Shown: in pieces, positions 25,073 to 36,850 of the stretch
How positions within the stretch are numbered: the stretch's first letter is position 1
Layout of the letters: each line of letters opens with the position of its first letter
Source of the DNA: Ctena decussata
Lineage: Eukaryota > Mollusca > Bivalvia > Lucinida > Lucinidae
Assembly: GCA_963989385.1 (NCBI GenBank)
Contig: OZ022502.1
Coordinates: forward strand, 12,449,001 to 12,513,000
Reading direction: 5' to 3'
Length of the DNA stretch: 64,000 nucleotides
The notes under the pieces: generated by a model
What the model was told of the DNA's origin: nothing
Databases searched by the model: none
The model's input: the letters and a program-made list of their open reading frames with translations, nothing else
Position numbers and translations under genes: made by a program

Positions 25073-25252
25073 GAGTCCAACCTGTATTAAGCGAACTCCA
25101 AAGGGATAATCAAAATCTGCTTGCTTAAGACAGATGCTTGCTTAATACAGGTACATTTCAATATATTTGCCTGTTTTGGGAACTAAATACATGTATGCTT
25201 AGTACAGGTTGCTTGCTTAAAAGGGGTGGTCACTAAGGCAGGTTTTACTGCA
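25073..25252. mobile_element. Small MITE-like repeat with AACCTGTATTAAG / CTAAGGCAGGTTTTACTG ends
   Basis: Left end AACCTGTATTAAGCGAACTCC and right end GGTGGTCACTAAGGCAGGTT are imperfect inverted copies. TGCTTGCTTAA words repeat three times between them. Confidence 0.5.
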
Positions 25253-25739
25253 TTTCACAATTCAGTGACATTGTAATATCTCCGGCAATATTTAAAGGGC
25301 ATGAAAAATTCTTAGGATAACAGTTTATTCTGACACTGCAATTAATCTCATTTCTCTTCGTTGGTATAGTCCATATTAAACGTCAAGCTCCCATAGGTCG
25401 CGCTTTATTGTGTTCTAACGGTTCTTGTATATCTAATCAAGGACATAACAAATCTATATTTCTAAGGCAAGGTAAAATCGGGGCAAGAAATTTTACATTT
25501 AATTATTCCCACAGTCCAAGATCTTATATACTATGTTAAACATTCCTATCCTTAAAATTACTCTTGTTGCCATGGCAACTGCGGAAGTTATGAACGTTCG
25601 GTTTTTCTTAGTTCGAAAGACCCTTTGCAAAATTTTCCTATTGAATAGATTTATAATAGTAAAAGTAAAACGATAGGCAATGCTCAGGAATCAATACAAA
25701 CTGAAAAAGAGGGGCTATACTGTCTGTAATTCCGTGAGA

Positions 25740-26990
25740 TTTTTTGACGAAAATTTGTGCCTCAGGTTTCTCAAGAACTGTTGAAGCTAGAATCTTCAAA
25801 CTTAGTATACATATGCACAATGAGTTTTTGTATTGTGGAAATGTGAATCGGGCTCATTGTTTTTATTCTTCCCTTTGTCTATCCATTTTTCTATCTTTAC
25901 AAGATGAATTTGTGTCACAGTTTTCTCAGGATTTATGCAAGCTAGCGTCTTTAAGAATTGTATAAATATGAAGGATGAGTGGTTTTATCATGGGATTGAG
26001 GCCTAGGCTCACTGATATTATTCTTCCATTTTTTATCATTTTGTTTTCTTTCTATCCATTTTTGCATGTTAACATTGAAACTTTGTGTCATAGTTTTCTC
26101 AGGAATTTCATACTTGATATACATACGGGACAAAGAACTGTTGTATTGTGGGATTGAGAATACAGCTAATTCCTCCTCTTTATTTGTCTATTTTTCTGTC
26201 TTTTCAAGGTAAATTTGTGTAACGATTATTTCTGGAATTATTCAAGCCATAATTTTCAAATTAAGCAGATATATTGAGAATGAGTTGTTGTATCATGGGA
26301 ATGAGAATCGGGCTTATTGCTTTTATTCTTCCGTTATTTATCTATTTGTCTTTCTTTTCCTATTTCACACATTGAAATTTTGTATCAGAGTTTCATCAGG
26401 AACTATTAAAGCTAGACTCTTAAAACTTGGTGTACATCTGACAATGCGCTTTTGTAACATGTGATTGAGATTGATTTGATTTCTCCCTTCATTTTCCCAT
26501 TTTTCTGTCTCTTTAATGTAAATTTGTGACAAAGGTTTGAGTTTTCTCAGGGACTATTCTAGCTACAATCTTCAACCTTTGTACACTTTTGAAAAGAGAG
26601 ACTTATTGTATCTTGGGATTGAGACGCGGATTCATTTGTCCATTTTCTGTCTTTCTAATGTGTTTGTGACAAAGGTTTAAGTTTTCTCAGAGACTATTCA
26701 AGCTAAAATCTTCAACCTTTATATACTTTTAAAAAGGCTGATTTATTGTATCTTGGGATTGAGACGCGGATTTATTGCTCTTACTCTTCCTCTATTTACC
26801 CATTTATTCTTTCTCTCCCTATTTCACACATTAAACTTTTGTGTCAAAGGTTCCTTTGAAAGCATTCACGAAAGGATCTTTAAACTTGATATACGTATGA
26901 ACAACGAGTTGTTATATTGTAAGATTGAGAATCAGGATCATTTATATGCATGCATGTTTTTTTTTCTTCATTTTTTTATTTTCGCAGAGT
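25740..26990. repeat. Divergent tandem array, ~130-185 bp units
   Basis: About eight units each run AATTTGTG(T/A)CA.AG-TTTCTCAGG-ACTATT.AAGCTA-AATCTT.AAACTT-GTATA(C/T)AT-ATGA.TTGT(T/A)GTATTGTGGGA(A/T)TGAGAATCGGGCT-CATTG.TTTTATTCTTCC and end in a pyrimidine-rich TTTCTATCC(C/A)TTT part. Unit starts are at about 25748, 25906, 26076, 26206, 26375, 26517, 26655 and 26835. No unit is identical to its neighbour, so the array is old. Short ORFs on both strands reflect the repeat. Confidence 0.8.
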
Positions 26991-28375
26991 AACAACATTA
27001 AAATTGCTCAATAAGTTCAAAGTCATTCAAAGATGATTTGGGAATAATGATTTTCCATTCGCTGTGCTCCATACACTAATGCTAATCTTAGACAATGATG
27101 CTTGCCAAAGAATTTAAAGTTTGACTCCTGACTCGAGAAATTGATCGACAATTCAAGGTACTGTGATTTCTTCAAAGACAGTTTAAAATGCCACTTTCAC
27201 AGGGAATTTGAAGTCGAAACGGCTTGCGGACGCTTGGCGATCCCGGCAGTTGGGTCATAAAAATGGTAATGACAAAACTTTGAAAAACGACGGGCAGGTA
27301 CAGTGATAATAATGCATGGAAAATCGCTTTTCAACGTCAAACGGAGATATCTGAGAATTTGAAGAATTTAAAGCTTTTATGTATAGACTGAGTACAAGAT
27401 ATTGGACATTGTAATTGTTTTTGTGATTCCAGCATTATGAACTTTCCTGCGCCAAAAACTATTCCTGCCCATGCGCACGAATGAGGTGCATTTCAATTAA
27501 GTCCTATCGATTATTACTACGAGATAGATAACTCTGACGTGAAAAACTATGGTTTGCTGATTTTCTAAGCATTTTGTACCTTCGCGTCTCCCCAAATATA
27601 CATGAGCCTCAGTTAATTCCTATAGGCACTGGATTCCTTGAAAATATGGCTAATAGTTGATATCGTTACTTTCCTGACCGGATATATTCCATGTCAGTCC
27701 TCCTAATTTCCCTTTGCTCATTTTCCCTAAGCTTTATTTTTAAAGTTAGTGCATACCCACTTCCTGTTTTTGTTCGTATGTATGTTAGCTCAGGCGCTCG
27801 TTTGGCATCACTGACTAACACTAGCATGGATACAGGGATAGGACTCACGTCCTCCTCAAATAATAAGATTATTGTGTTCCTTTCTACTATGGAATCTATA
27901 TTATTTTTGTTACAGTAAGCGGTGGCTCGAGAATCAGCGAAAGTATTGAAATCATCTATACCCAGGAACCAACCTCGAGGCAGAATGGACCCGTTCACAT
28001 GATCTGCGACGTGACCTGGCTAGAAACTGTGAGATATATAGATAGTTTATTTATGCATTAATCCATATGGTCCACAAGCATATGTTCATGAATAATTTTT
28101 CACAAATATTTAGGATAGCAAGCAACACACTTTTTCTTGTCTGTTACTAATACATGTAACACAGAGTTTTGAGTATAATTTCTTTTTACACATGAAGACG
28201 AAGTTTGATAGCCCAACAGTCTATTATGGGAGAGGTTCTAGGTTAGCTAGTACAATATCTACCCACATGCTAACTAAGAATAAGTCAATCTTTTTCTTAG
28301 AGTCTAAAATCGATATCCTGACGTCTATGCATGTAGCGGACCGTATGTATTTTATACCAGTATCGCTACTACCAG
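26991..28375. other. Non-coding, upstream of the CARD gene
   Basis: Contains opposing 75- and 110-codon ORFs at 27666-27998 without recognisable domains. Otherwise unremarkable. Confidence 0.45.
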
Positions 28376-28424
28376 TCACGTGGGGCTGGTTTCAAATAAG
28401 TCACGTGGCGTTGGTTTCAAATAG
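28376..28424 (+). promoter_or_regulatory. Duplicated 25-bp segment, each with a CACGTG E-box
   Basis: TCACGTGG(G/C)G(C/T)TGGTTTCAA repeats in tandem, giving CACGTG at 28377-28382 and 28402-28407, about 310-360 bp upstream of the predicted ATG. CACGTG is the bHLH/USF-type binding site. Position and duplication suggest a promoter or 5'-UTR-proximal element. The transcription start is not visible. Confidence 0.3.
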
Positions 28425-28737
28425 TATGTGTCATGACATCCTTACCCCGAAGCCAGCCCATCGTCACCAATTGCAGATCTCAAGCTTATCCTGATCCCTA
28501 CCGTGCCTAGCTTAGCACATGCAGTTTATATCTTTGACACATTCTTTAGATGCATGACAGTACACCTTTAAACACATTTAGCTATCAAGCAGAGACTTTT
28601 GTTAACTCGAATCGAGTTATTCCATTTTTATAATCGTGCTTGAATGTACCCCCCACTATCTTACTTATTATCCCTCACAAAAGAATCCTTAAATAATCGC
28701 ACAGGTCGTATTCTTGTTTTATTAACAGACAATAACA

Positions 28738-28888
28738 ATGGCCGAGAGAGATGGCGGACGAAAGATCAGACAGGACGAGGAGATATCAGAGGAATCCATA
28801 GCGGCAAATTTTAAGGCCTACAGATCATATCTAGAACAGCATGTTCATATTTTCGATTTGATTGGCTACTATGTACCATTTACTGAAG
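28738..28888 (+). CDS. Coding exon 1 of CARD-containing gene (RIG-I-like receptor candidate)
   Basis: ATG at 28738 in good context (ACAATGG) opens 50 codons plus 1 nt to a GGTATA donor at 28889. A TTAACAG acceptor at 28728 suggests an upstream 5'-UTR exon. The peptide has a charged start (MAERDGGRKIRQDEE) and then the first helices of a death-fold domain (FKAYRSYLEQHVHIFDLIGYY). That layout, F..Y...L......IL.YL, is what CARD1 of RIG-I/MDA5-type helicases looks like. In that family the CARDs sense activation by dsRNA binding of the helicase and recruit a downstream adaptor CARD in the cytosol. The phase-1 junction joins cleanly to the exon at 30423. It is the start of the visible gene; the rest of CARD1 is in exon 2. 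Confidence 0.6.
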
Positions 28889-30422
28889 GTATATTATTCG
28901 TGTTATGTTCAAGTAAAATATTTATATTAAGTGTTCAACACAATTATGAGATGCATTTTAGATATATTTTTCGGACACGTTTTTTTCTCTGTCTAAGCTT
29001 TTGTCAGAAATTCAGCAATGTTCAGTAGCCAATGGAAGGTCATATTCGCCTAAATCAATGCAAAATGCGAAAATATTTGGAAGAAATAATAATACATTTC
29101 TAAAGGCCACTTAATGGCTTGCACTTCGGTATGAAATTTATTAAAATATCTTTACGGAGTGCAAAACAAAATACTTTAATGTGAAAATTGTATATAATCG
29201 AGCACTATTTGTTTTTCACAATAAACGTCAACCCCTCACATTTTCCTGACGTCATAGAAAAAAATATTTGTTTCATTGAAAACGCTGAACTTCTTGATCA
29301 TTGTTCTTTTTACACGAAAACTGAAAATTTTGATTTGTCCTATTCCACCTTAAACTCTAGTCTGATTTTAAACGTCACTTTATTATAATATTTAATTAGA
29401 TTGACCGCAGTCAGTCAGAATAACGTCTTCGTTGAATAGCCGGGTCTTGTTGGCTGATAAACTATTGGTAAGACGAGTCTTGCAATCTTTTTCTATCGTA
29501 AACGGGGTTCCATTAAGCGCAGCTTTAATTAGGACCCTTCCATGGTTGAAATGCTGTTGAAAAGGCCATAGAATTGCATGTCAGTAAAATATGTTAAGAT
29601 GCATCTTTCTCTGGTGCTGTGACATTTCATATTGTTGCTCACAGCATCTTTGTCCGCACACGACATCTATGCGTAAAGGGTCTTTAACAGTTGCGAATAA
29701 CGAAATATTCCTGTGGTTTTTAGACGGGTTTTAAAATTCTGGCCTCACAAATAGGCATCAGCAAAAGTAAAAATTTGGGAGTAATCTGCACTGGAGCGAA
29801 AGCACTTCAATTTATTTTGGCATTGTGGAAAGTCCTGAGGGACCTTTCCAATTATAGGTGAGAGAACACAAGCACAGTAGGCTGTTACTTTACTGTTATC
29901 CAAAATGGCACTTAAAGTTACCAGCACCATCGCCCGACCACGGCCACTCCAGCGGTAGAGGTAACCATATGTATTTGATAAGTGGTTTTATCAGATTTAA
30001 CAGCTGTTTGCTGTGGCAAGAGAAGTACTGAGAACAAACAGAAACATAGGCAAGCCACAATGGAAAAAACAACGCCATAGAATATTTACTTAAGATTAAT
30101 GCTTACTGCCATATATATTTGTCACTTTGTTAGTATAAGGAGAAGAACTAGGCTAAATAAGCTTATGCTTTCGTTCTGATCCTATTGTGTTCACATCTTA
30201 TCATTGATGTAACCATGAATGTATGTTTATTGGAAATAAAATATGCTTAAACCAAACGCCTTAGATCGGTCGTTCTTCCACCGGGTTAGACCAGGAGGAC
30301 TCGGATCCAAGCACCTGCCATGGTAATGCTAGTCACTGGAGAAATGCAAGGGCCTGAACTATAACAAGCATTTATATTGTCATTAGAATGATGTTTTTAA
30401 TCGAGCTACGTTTTTTTTTCAG
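28889..30422 (+). other. Intron 1 of CARD gene
   Basis: Donor G|GTATAT at 28889, acceptor TTTTTTTTTCAG ending 30422 with an excellent pyrimidine tract. Inside, nothing beyond chance ORFs was recognised. A GTTTATTGGAAATAAAATATG stretch at ~30222 could be an old retroposon 3' end. Confidence 0.55.
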
Positions 30423-30554
30423 AGGATAAACGGAAACTTTATCAAGAAAGCAAGCCTATTACTCAGGAAGCTGTTAGAACAGCATTTAGTTTAATTGAGC
30501 AAATGACAGTCGCGGACAAATATGTGCAGTTACTATCCGCCTTGGAAAAAGCAG
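30423..30554 (+). CDS. Coding exon 2 of CARD gene (second half of CARD1)
   Basis: 132 nt, exactly 44 codons, phase 1 at both ends, bounded by a strong acceptor (T9CAG) and a consensus donor CAG|GTAAGT. It encodes EDKRKLYQESKPITQEAV followed by RTAFSLIEQMTVADKYVQLL and SALEKAG. These fit helices 3-6 of a CARD: in RIG-I-like proteins a comparable stretch ends in ..F..AL...G. Together with exon 1 this makes a domain of about 85-90 residues, the usual CARD size. Splice signals, phase and domain continuity together make this the best supported of the four exons after exon 3. Confidence 0.65.
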
Positions 30555-30801
30555 GTAAGTATATGTTTAATATTTGTGAACGCGGTCAAAGTACCCAATT
30601 CATATGCCAGATGAAATACTGTCAAATCCGAAATTTTGCGATACACAGACATGGATTCAAATCAGGGATGTGATTAGGTGCCCGCGTGTATATGCACCAG
30701 CTGCCTATTATAATACACCAATCATGTGTATGCACCTGAAGGGACCAGTCAGTGAAAAATGAAAGTGCCATTATATATTTCTTCCGTAGAGTTTCATAAT
30801 A

Positions 30802-32154
30802 TACTGGACAAAAAAAGTAAGGGATCTACCCATGCAAAAACATTACCAGTGCTCATCGATATCTCCGAGGGGGTCTGAATAACTGCATGACAGCTACTCC
30901 TTATACTTTTGGTAAAGCGCTAGAGGCTCATTTGGGGACTCGTTTGTCATTTTTCATCAAAGGCCTGAAGTAGCTCTCCAGGAGTTTCCTGAAGCCTTTG
31001 GTGATTAGAATTGCTGTGTTGTAACATATGTCAAGCAACATATGTCAAGCATGTTTAATCAGATTTAAAGCTTGCGATCGACTAGACTTGTCCATACGGA
31101 CGATAGTCTCTGTCCCAAGCTACTGGTTCTCTACAGTAACACTGTGAGGATGCGCATAATTTGTCCATTAAAATGGTTCAATCGGCCAATTTAAGCGAAA
31201 ACGGTTAGGAACAGACTTTACACAGCAAATTTGCGCACTCGCATGCTGGTAGTGAGGCCAGGATTGACGCGATTCCATAGAAATGCGAGGCGACAGTCGG
31301 CAAAAAGTGACATGAATTGCCTACTGGGTCATTGGACCCATTTTCTTTTCACAGATGAGTCCAGATTTGTATGTAGATATCCACGATGATAGGAGAAGGG
31401 TTTGACGCCTGCCAGGTACACGTCGTATAGACCATGAATTGAATCGTGACGTGGAATATGACATGTCTCGAGGAGGATGGGTAATGGTATGGTTCTGGAT
31501 TGGCAGCTATATGGACTTGCGCGTACTAGACAAAGGCGCTCTGATGGTGTTAGAGCTAGGAATGACAGGTTTTATCCAATTACGAGGCCGTTCGCTGAGG
31601 TTTTTGGCGATGACACCATCGAATCACAGGGCAAATGTGGTGGGCCAGTACCTAGCGACAGAAACAAACGTCCGCATTGGCATGTCAATTTAACCAGAAG
31701 TTTTAAATCCGATTGAGCATGCTTTGGACATGTTACACCGCCAATCATGATCACGAGAGGCTTCCCGAAACTCAATGAGAGCTAATTTAGGCCTTTCGTG
31801 GAAAATGGCAAACGAGTCCCTAAATGGGCCTCAGAGGATTTACCAGAAGCATAAAGAGTGGTTGTCATGCATTTATTCAGGCGCTTAGAGGTCACACTGA
31901 GAACTGAAAATTATTTTGCATGGTTAAAGCCAAAAATAATGGACATTCAGATTTGTGTTAATGCCAGTTTTCACTTTGATTTTAGAGGTATGCCTGTTTA
32001 TTCATTTCTGTTGGTGTGTCGCGTGATCAAATTCCAATATGTGTCATGTTATCTTGTGTAGCATTGTTTAATGTATTCAACAGAAGAAAATGATTTTTGG
32101 AAAATTATTGTTTTTCAGTCAAATGTTTGATCCTTAACTTTTTTTGTCCAGTAT
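30802..32154 (+). mobile_element. Tc1/mariner-type transposon, decayed, with long inverted ends
   Basis: Termini TACTGGACAAAAAAAGT.A and its inverse (ending 32154) are flanked by TA at 30800-30801 and 32155-32156, the target duplication of Tc1/mariner elements. Inner inverted segments are also paired: ~30890-31000 (TTTGGTAAA...GGGGACTCGTTTG.CATTTT) with ~31750-31875. The inverted ends therefore reach roughly 200 bp, as in Tc1 members with IR/DR-type ends. The ~1.35 kb length is close to a full-length element. It sits in intron 2 of the CARD gene, in the same direction. Confidence 0.85.
31310..31770 (+). pseudogene. Tc1-like transposase remnant
   Basis: Fragments in three frames keep the family order. 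HWTHFLFTDESRF (31330-31368) contains the first catalytic-core Asp of this half. GGWVMVWFWIGSYMDL (~31471-31515) follows, then MTPSNHRANVVGQYL (~31610-31655), where the canonical DNARPH reads T-P-S-N-H so the catalytic Asp is lost. VLNPIEHALDMLHR (~31700-31735) carries the last acidic region. Tandem stops follow TDESRF and the frames do not join. The N-terminal helix-turn-helix half is not recognisable. It cannot encode an active enzyme. Confidence 0.8.
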
Positions 32155-33052
32155 AGTTTCATAACTCTACAAATGTTTAAGTCGGACAAGACATTTTTTA
32201 TTCCATAAACTGTTTTTTATGCGAGAAAGTATAGTAGCTACTCAATGCTGATGCAGGAAATATTTTTGATACCAAGGCCCATTTCTTGATTTACATTCAA
32301 CTATCTTAGATGGTGGTGTTTCTTCAAGAATCTCGTAAACATTATTGTCGTAATTTTGCTGTTGTAAATTTTGCTAGGGTTTCTAGTCATATTGCTGACT
32401 TTAACACTGATACAGAAACTTTTCAGAAACTTTTAAAACAAACTCCGTGAAGACTTTTTCCTAACTTTATCGACGCCACAATGATTTAGTATCTAAATAT
32501 ACTTTAAAATCGTCCTAAAAAGGCCTATCGGAGCCTGAATTTGAGAATGTATTTGTGTATAAATTAAAAGCAAAAATCTGATTGTCGGAATCATTTTTGA
32601 TTGACTCAGGAAAGTAATCTCTAGTTATACAAAAAACGGATGTGACATAAATGTAATGTGACAGACTGCATGCTTAGTGCCCTCTTAAATTGCATGCCGG
32701 TGTGTACAGCCTCAGACCGAATGATGCCCCCGAAATAAAGCTTTCTACCAAGTTGGTTTGGGGCTTGATGACATGTTTTGGTCGGACCCATAGGGGTTCA
32801 ACCGTTGGACTTCTTTTGTTTCGGTGTGTTAGTGTTTTTCTTGCTATTGAGTGCCATCTTGTTTCATCTCAGTATTTAATTTTGATTTATGCCGGTTTCT
32901 GTTTTGATTCATTGATGGGTTAAAAGTCTCTCGCACGGACTGTATAACTTATATGTTTTGAACCACATCATAATTCAGGCGAGGGTTATGCGAATGTATT
33001 TAATTACAGACATTTCTATGGGTTGCGTCTCTTGTACTTTACTATTAAAGGG

Positions 33053-33188
33053 ATCAAACATAATTTTTCATGCATTAATGAATGCAAGGTCCCGAGGGAG
33101 ATATTGAAAACCGAGGCCGAAGGCTGAAGTTTTCAACATCTCCCGAGAGACTTCGGAAACGTTAATGCATTGGAAAAAAATGTTTGAT
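33053..33188. repeat. Foldback/palindromic MITE-like repeat
   Basis: Outer ends ATCAAACATAATTTTTCATGC and its inverse GCATTGGAAAAAAATGTTTGAT enclose inner arms CCGAGGGAGATATTGAAAAC and GTTTTCAACATCTCCCGAGAG, with GCCGAAGGC at the centre. Almost the whole 136 bp folds on itself. Confidence 0.75.
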
Positions 33189-36088
33189 TGCTATTATTGC
33201 ATAAATTGAACTACAATGCAATAAAAACAACGAAGATGTCGGCGCACTTTTTTCGGCCTAATCGTCATTACCTTGCTGATTTCAACACGCACTATGTATG
33301 TCTATAAAATCCTCATTTCAGGCGTTGGTCAGCTACCGTGAATTTTCGTTCAGCCTTAAGAAGCATTTCAGAAGTCGTAATCATGTTCATCATAGGTTTT
33401 ACTGGATGTCGTCTGCACTTTCATTTTTACAATATCCGAAATTGTATAACTACCCCGTTAAAATCTTAAACGGATATCTTCAGCTGCAGTTTTGGCCGCT
33501 TGTTTCTGCACTGACAGTGTATTGCCCTGCAACTTGTATACGAAAAGCCGCTAAAGTGGTCATTATCGGCGCATGAAAACCCATGTTAATACATGTTTTT
33601 GTGTTCGTTAAAACATGCCTATTAATAGCGACAACATCGATATTTATGCAAAATTGTCATTATTTGTAAGTGTTTAAATCGACTATCTCATTAAAATTTA
33701 GAAATTGCAGATTACCCATACGAAACGTAAGTCATACAATATACTGGCATGTTACTGACAGCACTATGGCAACACACTGAAAAAGTGCTGGTCATAAAAA
33801 TTGACATCTTGCATACAAGGACATTATTATGGCAAGGAAAATATGCTCCTGGCAACAGTAGAACAATATTGCTTTGTGCAGCTTCTAGGAATCAACTGGT
33901 AATACAATGAATTCACACTGACACTGGAAATTAAGGACAAACAGGTTTCTGATAACAGTAGGGGTTTATTGTCAGTATATTGCCCTTATCTGACATAGTC
34001 AAATTACTTGATGATCACATGACATTACTTCCTGTGTCATGTTATCTTTATGACATCACATCCTGTTTACTGCATAGGGTGATTAAAGTTCACCAATAGA
34101 GCATCTTGTTACTCCAGAGGCTACCAATAGAAAACTTTGTTACCGGCACTATTTTTTTTCTTTTTCCTTTGGAAGTGTCACCGATTTGACTATAACTTAT
34201 TTAGAAGCATCAGATCAATTAATTATTAAGCAGAGAAGATGCAAAATAGTATGCTACAAGATTAAAAAGGACAGGAAGAAAAACATAAGATCTCTTTGAA
34301 GGCAATGCTTTTTTTGAAATTTAGCCAGAGAATGTTGAAAACATCTGAGAATGATGTTTAGTGTACATTTTTCTAAATGTTTAGTGTAATTTTTCTAAAA
34401 ACTAAACGGGGTAATTGGGGGATTATATTTACCAATCGAACACCTTAACGTCACTTTCCAAGCTCACACAGGCCGTCCGTTTATGGGAAAGATGTAGTGA
34501 CCTTTCTCGCAATCCATGCCGCTGAGTGATGAGACTCGCCTCAGAACAAAAATTTTGAAAAAAAGATAAGTGACATTTACACACCCTTTTCTGCGCGTTG
34601 CGTCAGTTAAATGACATGGCCATCTAATAGCATTCTGTATTTATTTCATTTAATCTCTGAAACAATTTACAAAAATCGAGAAACGCCAGACTTACCTCTT
34701 GCTGTCACAATTTTCTAAGCTACAACTTCAGAGGCGCACGTGACGCGGAAGTTCTCCAAAAGATTAAAGTTGCGGTGCCAGTGTCTTTGTTTATCGAGAT
34801 TACCCACCGTGCATAAAGTAAAAAGTATGATGAATATGTTCTATAAAAGGGTTATCCCCTGGAAGCAAGGATCACATCAAAGAACTGAAAACTGTCGAGT
34901 TTACAAGTTTTCTGGGCCAGACTAGCTAGTTTCGGCCAATTAGGCCTCATCAGTTAAGCACACTTCGTTAATGTTTTGTTATCTGAACTACCGATACGAA
35001 TTCTGATAAAACATATTTGCTCTTTATAAAATGTATTTTAATACTTTTATTTTTCTGATTTTCTCTGAATCCCTGCTACCGAGAAACCCGCTAGATTTCT
35101 CCTGTTAATTTTGCTTGTGCAATCAACTTGTTAAAATCTCTGGACTATTTAATATACAATTACTGACTGTTGAGTCATTAGACATGATGTGATGTCAACC
35201 AGAGAATTCCAATGGGAAAACCCCCAAGCCAGTAGACATCCAGTATGTCAAGCGGTTCTAATCACGTTCTGCACCCATGAAAATGTGTTTATTTTGAGAT
35301 AATACAATGAAAAAAATGTCACAAGTCCATAAATGCGCGACCTTGATGTCATTCTCCACAAATTTGAAGAGTAACTACACTTCAGGAACTGACTGAATCA
35401 TTTCCCAAACCCTATCACCAACATCAAAGGGAAAGATTGACAAAGACATCCCAACAAACAATAAATTACAAGTGATAAGCCGAGTCAGCAGCTCCCTCCC
35501 AAATAGGTGGCAACTCAGCTATCTTTATAGAACTAAATAATTTAGACCAACAGAAGGATTACAACAGACTAAGCAAATTATACGAAAAACATTTAACAAC
35601 TACTTTTATCTATTTTCTATCTTTATTATAGAAGGGTTAAAATGAGAACACAAAATATTAAACAGCACCGAACATAAAACAAATGCAACTGCAACGAAAG
35701 TACCGCCTTGGGACGGTCAATAATAACTACTGGGCGTTTGTTTGTTTGTCTGTTACTGGGGGGGGGGGGTTGTCTGTTTGTTTGTCTGTCACAAGTCTGT
35801 TTCTCTCTGACAAGGTCCCGCATATCGTTCTCACAAAATGCAATGGAGCGTGACGCTAGCCGCGTGTTTTTTTAGCATAATAAGAAAAATCATTGAGTGA
35901 AGATTACATCCTGCGTTTGGAAGGCCCTTGTCCTATAGGGGAAGCAAACAGGAAGTTTCTCTTCAGTGAAAATGGCGGGAAAACAAGGAGGTATACTCAT
36001 ACACCTTGTTTTTATTTTCTTGTGCTGTTGGACTACGATTGTCCGTCTAATTTTTGTATGAACGTTTTGTGTTCTCATGTTATTACAG

Positions 36089-36427
36089 AGCGTCCAAAGC
36101 TTGTTGATCTGTTGAAGGGAATGCTCGTTCCTGGTGGTAACACTCGGAATCGCGAACGCATTAATTCAGCAACACCACATATCTACGAAAGACTTACCCC
36201 ATCGAATGTGGTTCCTCATCTGGTATCGTATGGTGTTATAACAAGAGACGAATGTCAATATGTCATAAACAAAGAAACCAAGGAGTCACGCTTGCATGCT
36301 GCATTGGAACTGCTCTATATGCTTCCAAACAGAAGGAAAGATTGGTACATTTTGTTTCTCAAGGCTCTGGTATATGGTGATGAACACACACAGCTTGCAG
36401 AGTTAATTGACCAGAGGAAGACAAATG
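36089..36427 (+). CDS. Coding exon 3 of CARD gene (CARD2)
   Basis: 339 nt, 113 codons, phase 1 to phase 1, between TGTTATTACAG and AAATG|GTATGT. It encodes a complete helical death-fold domain. ERPKLVDLLKGMLVP is followed by HIYERLTPSNVVPHLVSYGV, ITRDECQYVIN, SRLHAALELLYMLPNR, KDWYILFLKALVYG and HTQLAELID. The pattern L.P..V...L...GVIT..E...I, then A...LL..L, then .W...FL.AL...G...L...I, is that of RIG-I/MDA5 CARDs. The frame stays open for ~195 nt upstream, but that part lacks CARD-like sequence and is taken as intron. A tandem-CARD arrangement with a helicase still to come would make this a RIG-I-like receptor. Without the helicase, another CARD protein remains possible. Confidence 0.7.
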
Positions 36428-36617
36428 GTATGTTTCTTGCTTAAACGACCTTATAATTATAGATACGAGCATGACACTCAACGTACTTTACGGCCAGACA
36501 TTTTTGTCGCATCTGTTTTAGCGAGTAAGTGCATGTTTCGATCCGTTTTTCGTCGTTAGCTCATCCGTCTGTCAATTTTTATGTCAGGCCTAAGTGTCAC
36601 AGGGGAGGAAAAAATCG

Positions 36618-36690
36618 TGGCCCGACCGGGACTCGAACCCAGGGCCTCTCGCTTACCGTGCGAGCACTCTGCCAACTGAGCTACCGAGCC
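36618..36690 (-). tRNA. tRNA-Thr(GGU)-like sequence, probably tRNA-derived repeat
   Basis: The minus strand folds into a complete 73-nt cloverleaf: 7-bp acceptor (GGCTCGG/TCGGGCC), D arm GCTC-AGTTGGCA-GAGT, anticodon arm CTCGC-ACGGTAA-GCGAG with anticodon GGT, 5-nt variable region and T arm CTGGG-TTCGAGT-CCCGG. The A box (TAGCTCAGTTGG) and B box (GGTTCGAGTCC) of RNA polymerase III are intact. Position 33, almost always U, is C, which argues against a working tRNA. Being inside a repeated unit also points to a tRNA-derived element. A functional gene is the less likely alternative. Confidence 0.6.
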
Positions 36691-36850
36691 ACATGGTCGA
36701 CCTTTGACATTTTCCCCCTGCTTAATAAGATTCGTCCCCGAATCTACCCGGTACCACGGAGGAACCAACGAGACATGCCATTTTTGATGCTCGCGGTCCT
36801 AGCCGTGGACCCACACTGGCCACCAAATGTCACAGGGGAGGAAAAAATCG

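Larger units (their letters stand above)
30555..36088 (+). other. Intron 2 of CARD gene
   Basis: 5.5 kb between GTAAGT at 30555 and TTATTACAG ending 36088. It contains the Tc1-like element and the foldback at 33053. A homopurine/G run with GTTTGTTTGTCTG words lies at ~35735-35800. No other coding segment was recognised. Confidence 0.55.

Noticed and set aside
25740..26990. CRISPR-like direct repeats
   Set aside because: Units are long, diverged and without constant repeat/unique spacer alternation; the genome is eukaryotic.
27666..27998. 110-codon minus-strand ORF and overlapping plus-strand ORF
   Set aside because: No domain, opposed overlapping frames and no splice support.
35893..36088. 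In-frame upstream extension of CARD exon 3
   Set aside because: Open by chance for 65 codons, not CARD-like, and a good TTATTACAG acceptor with matching phase lies at 36088.
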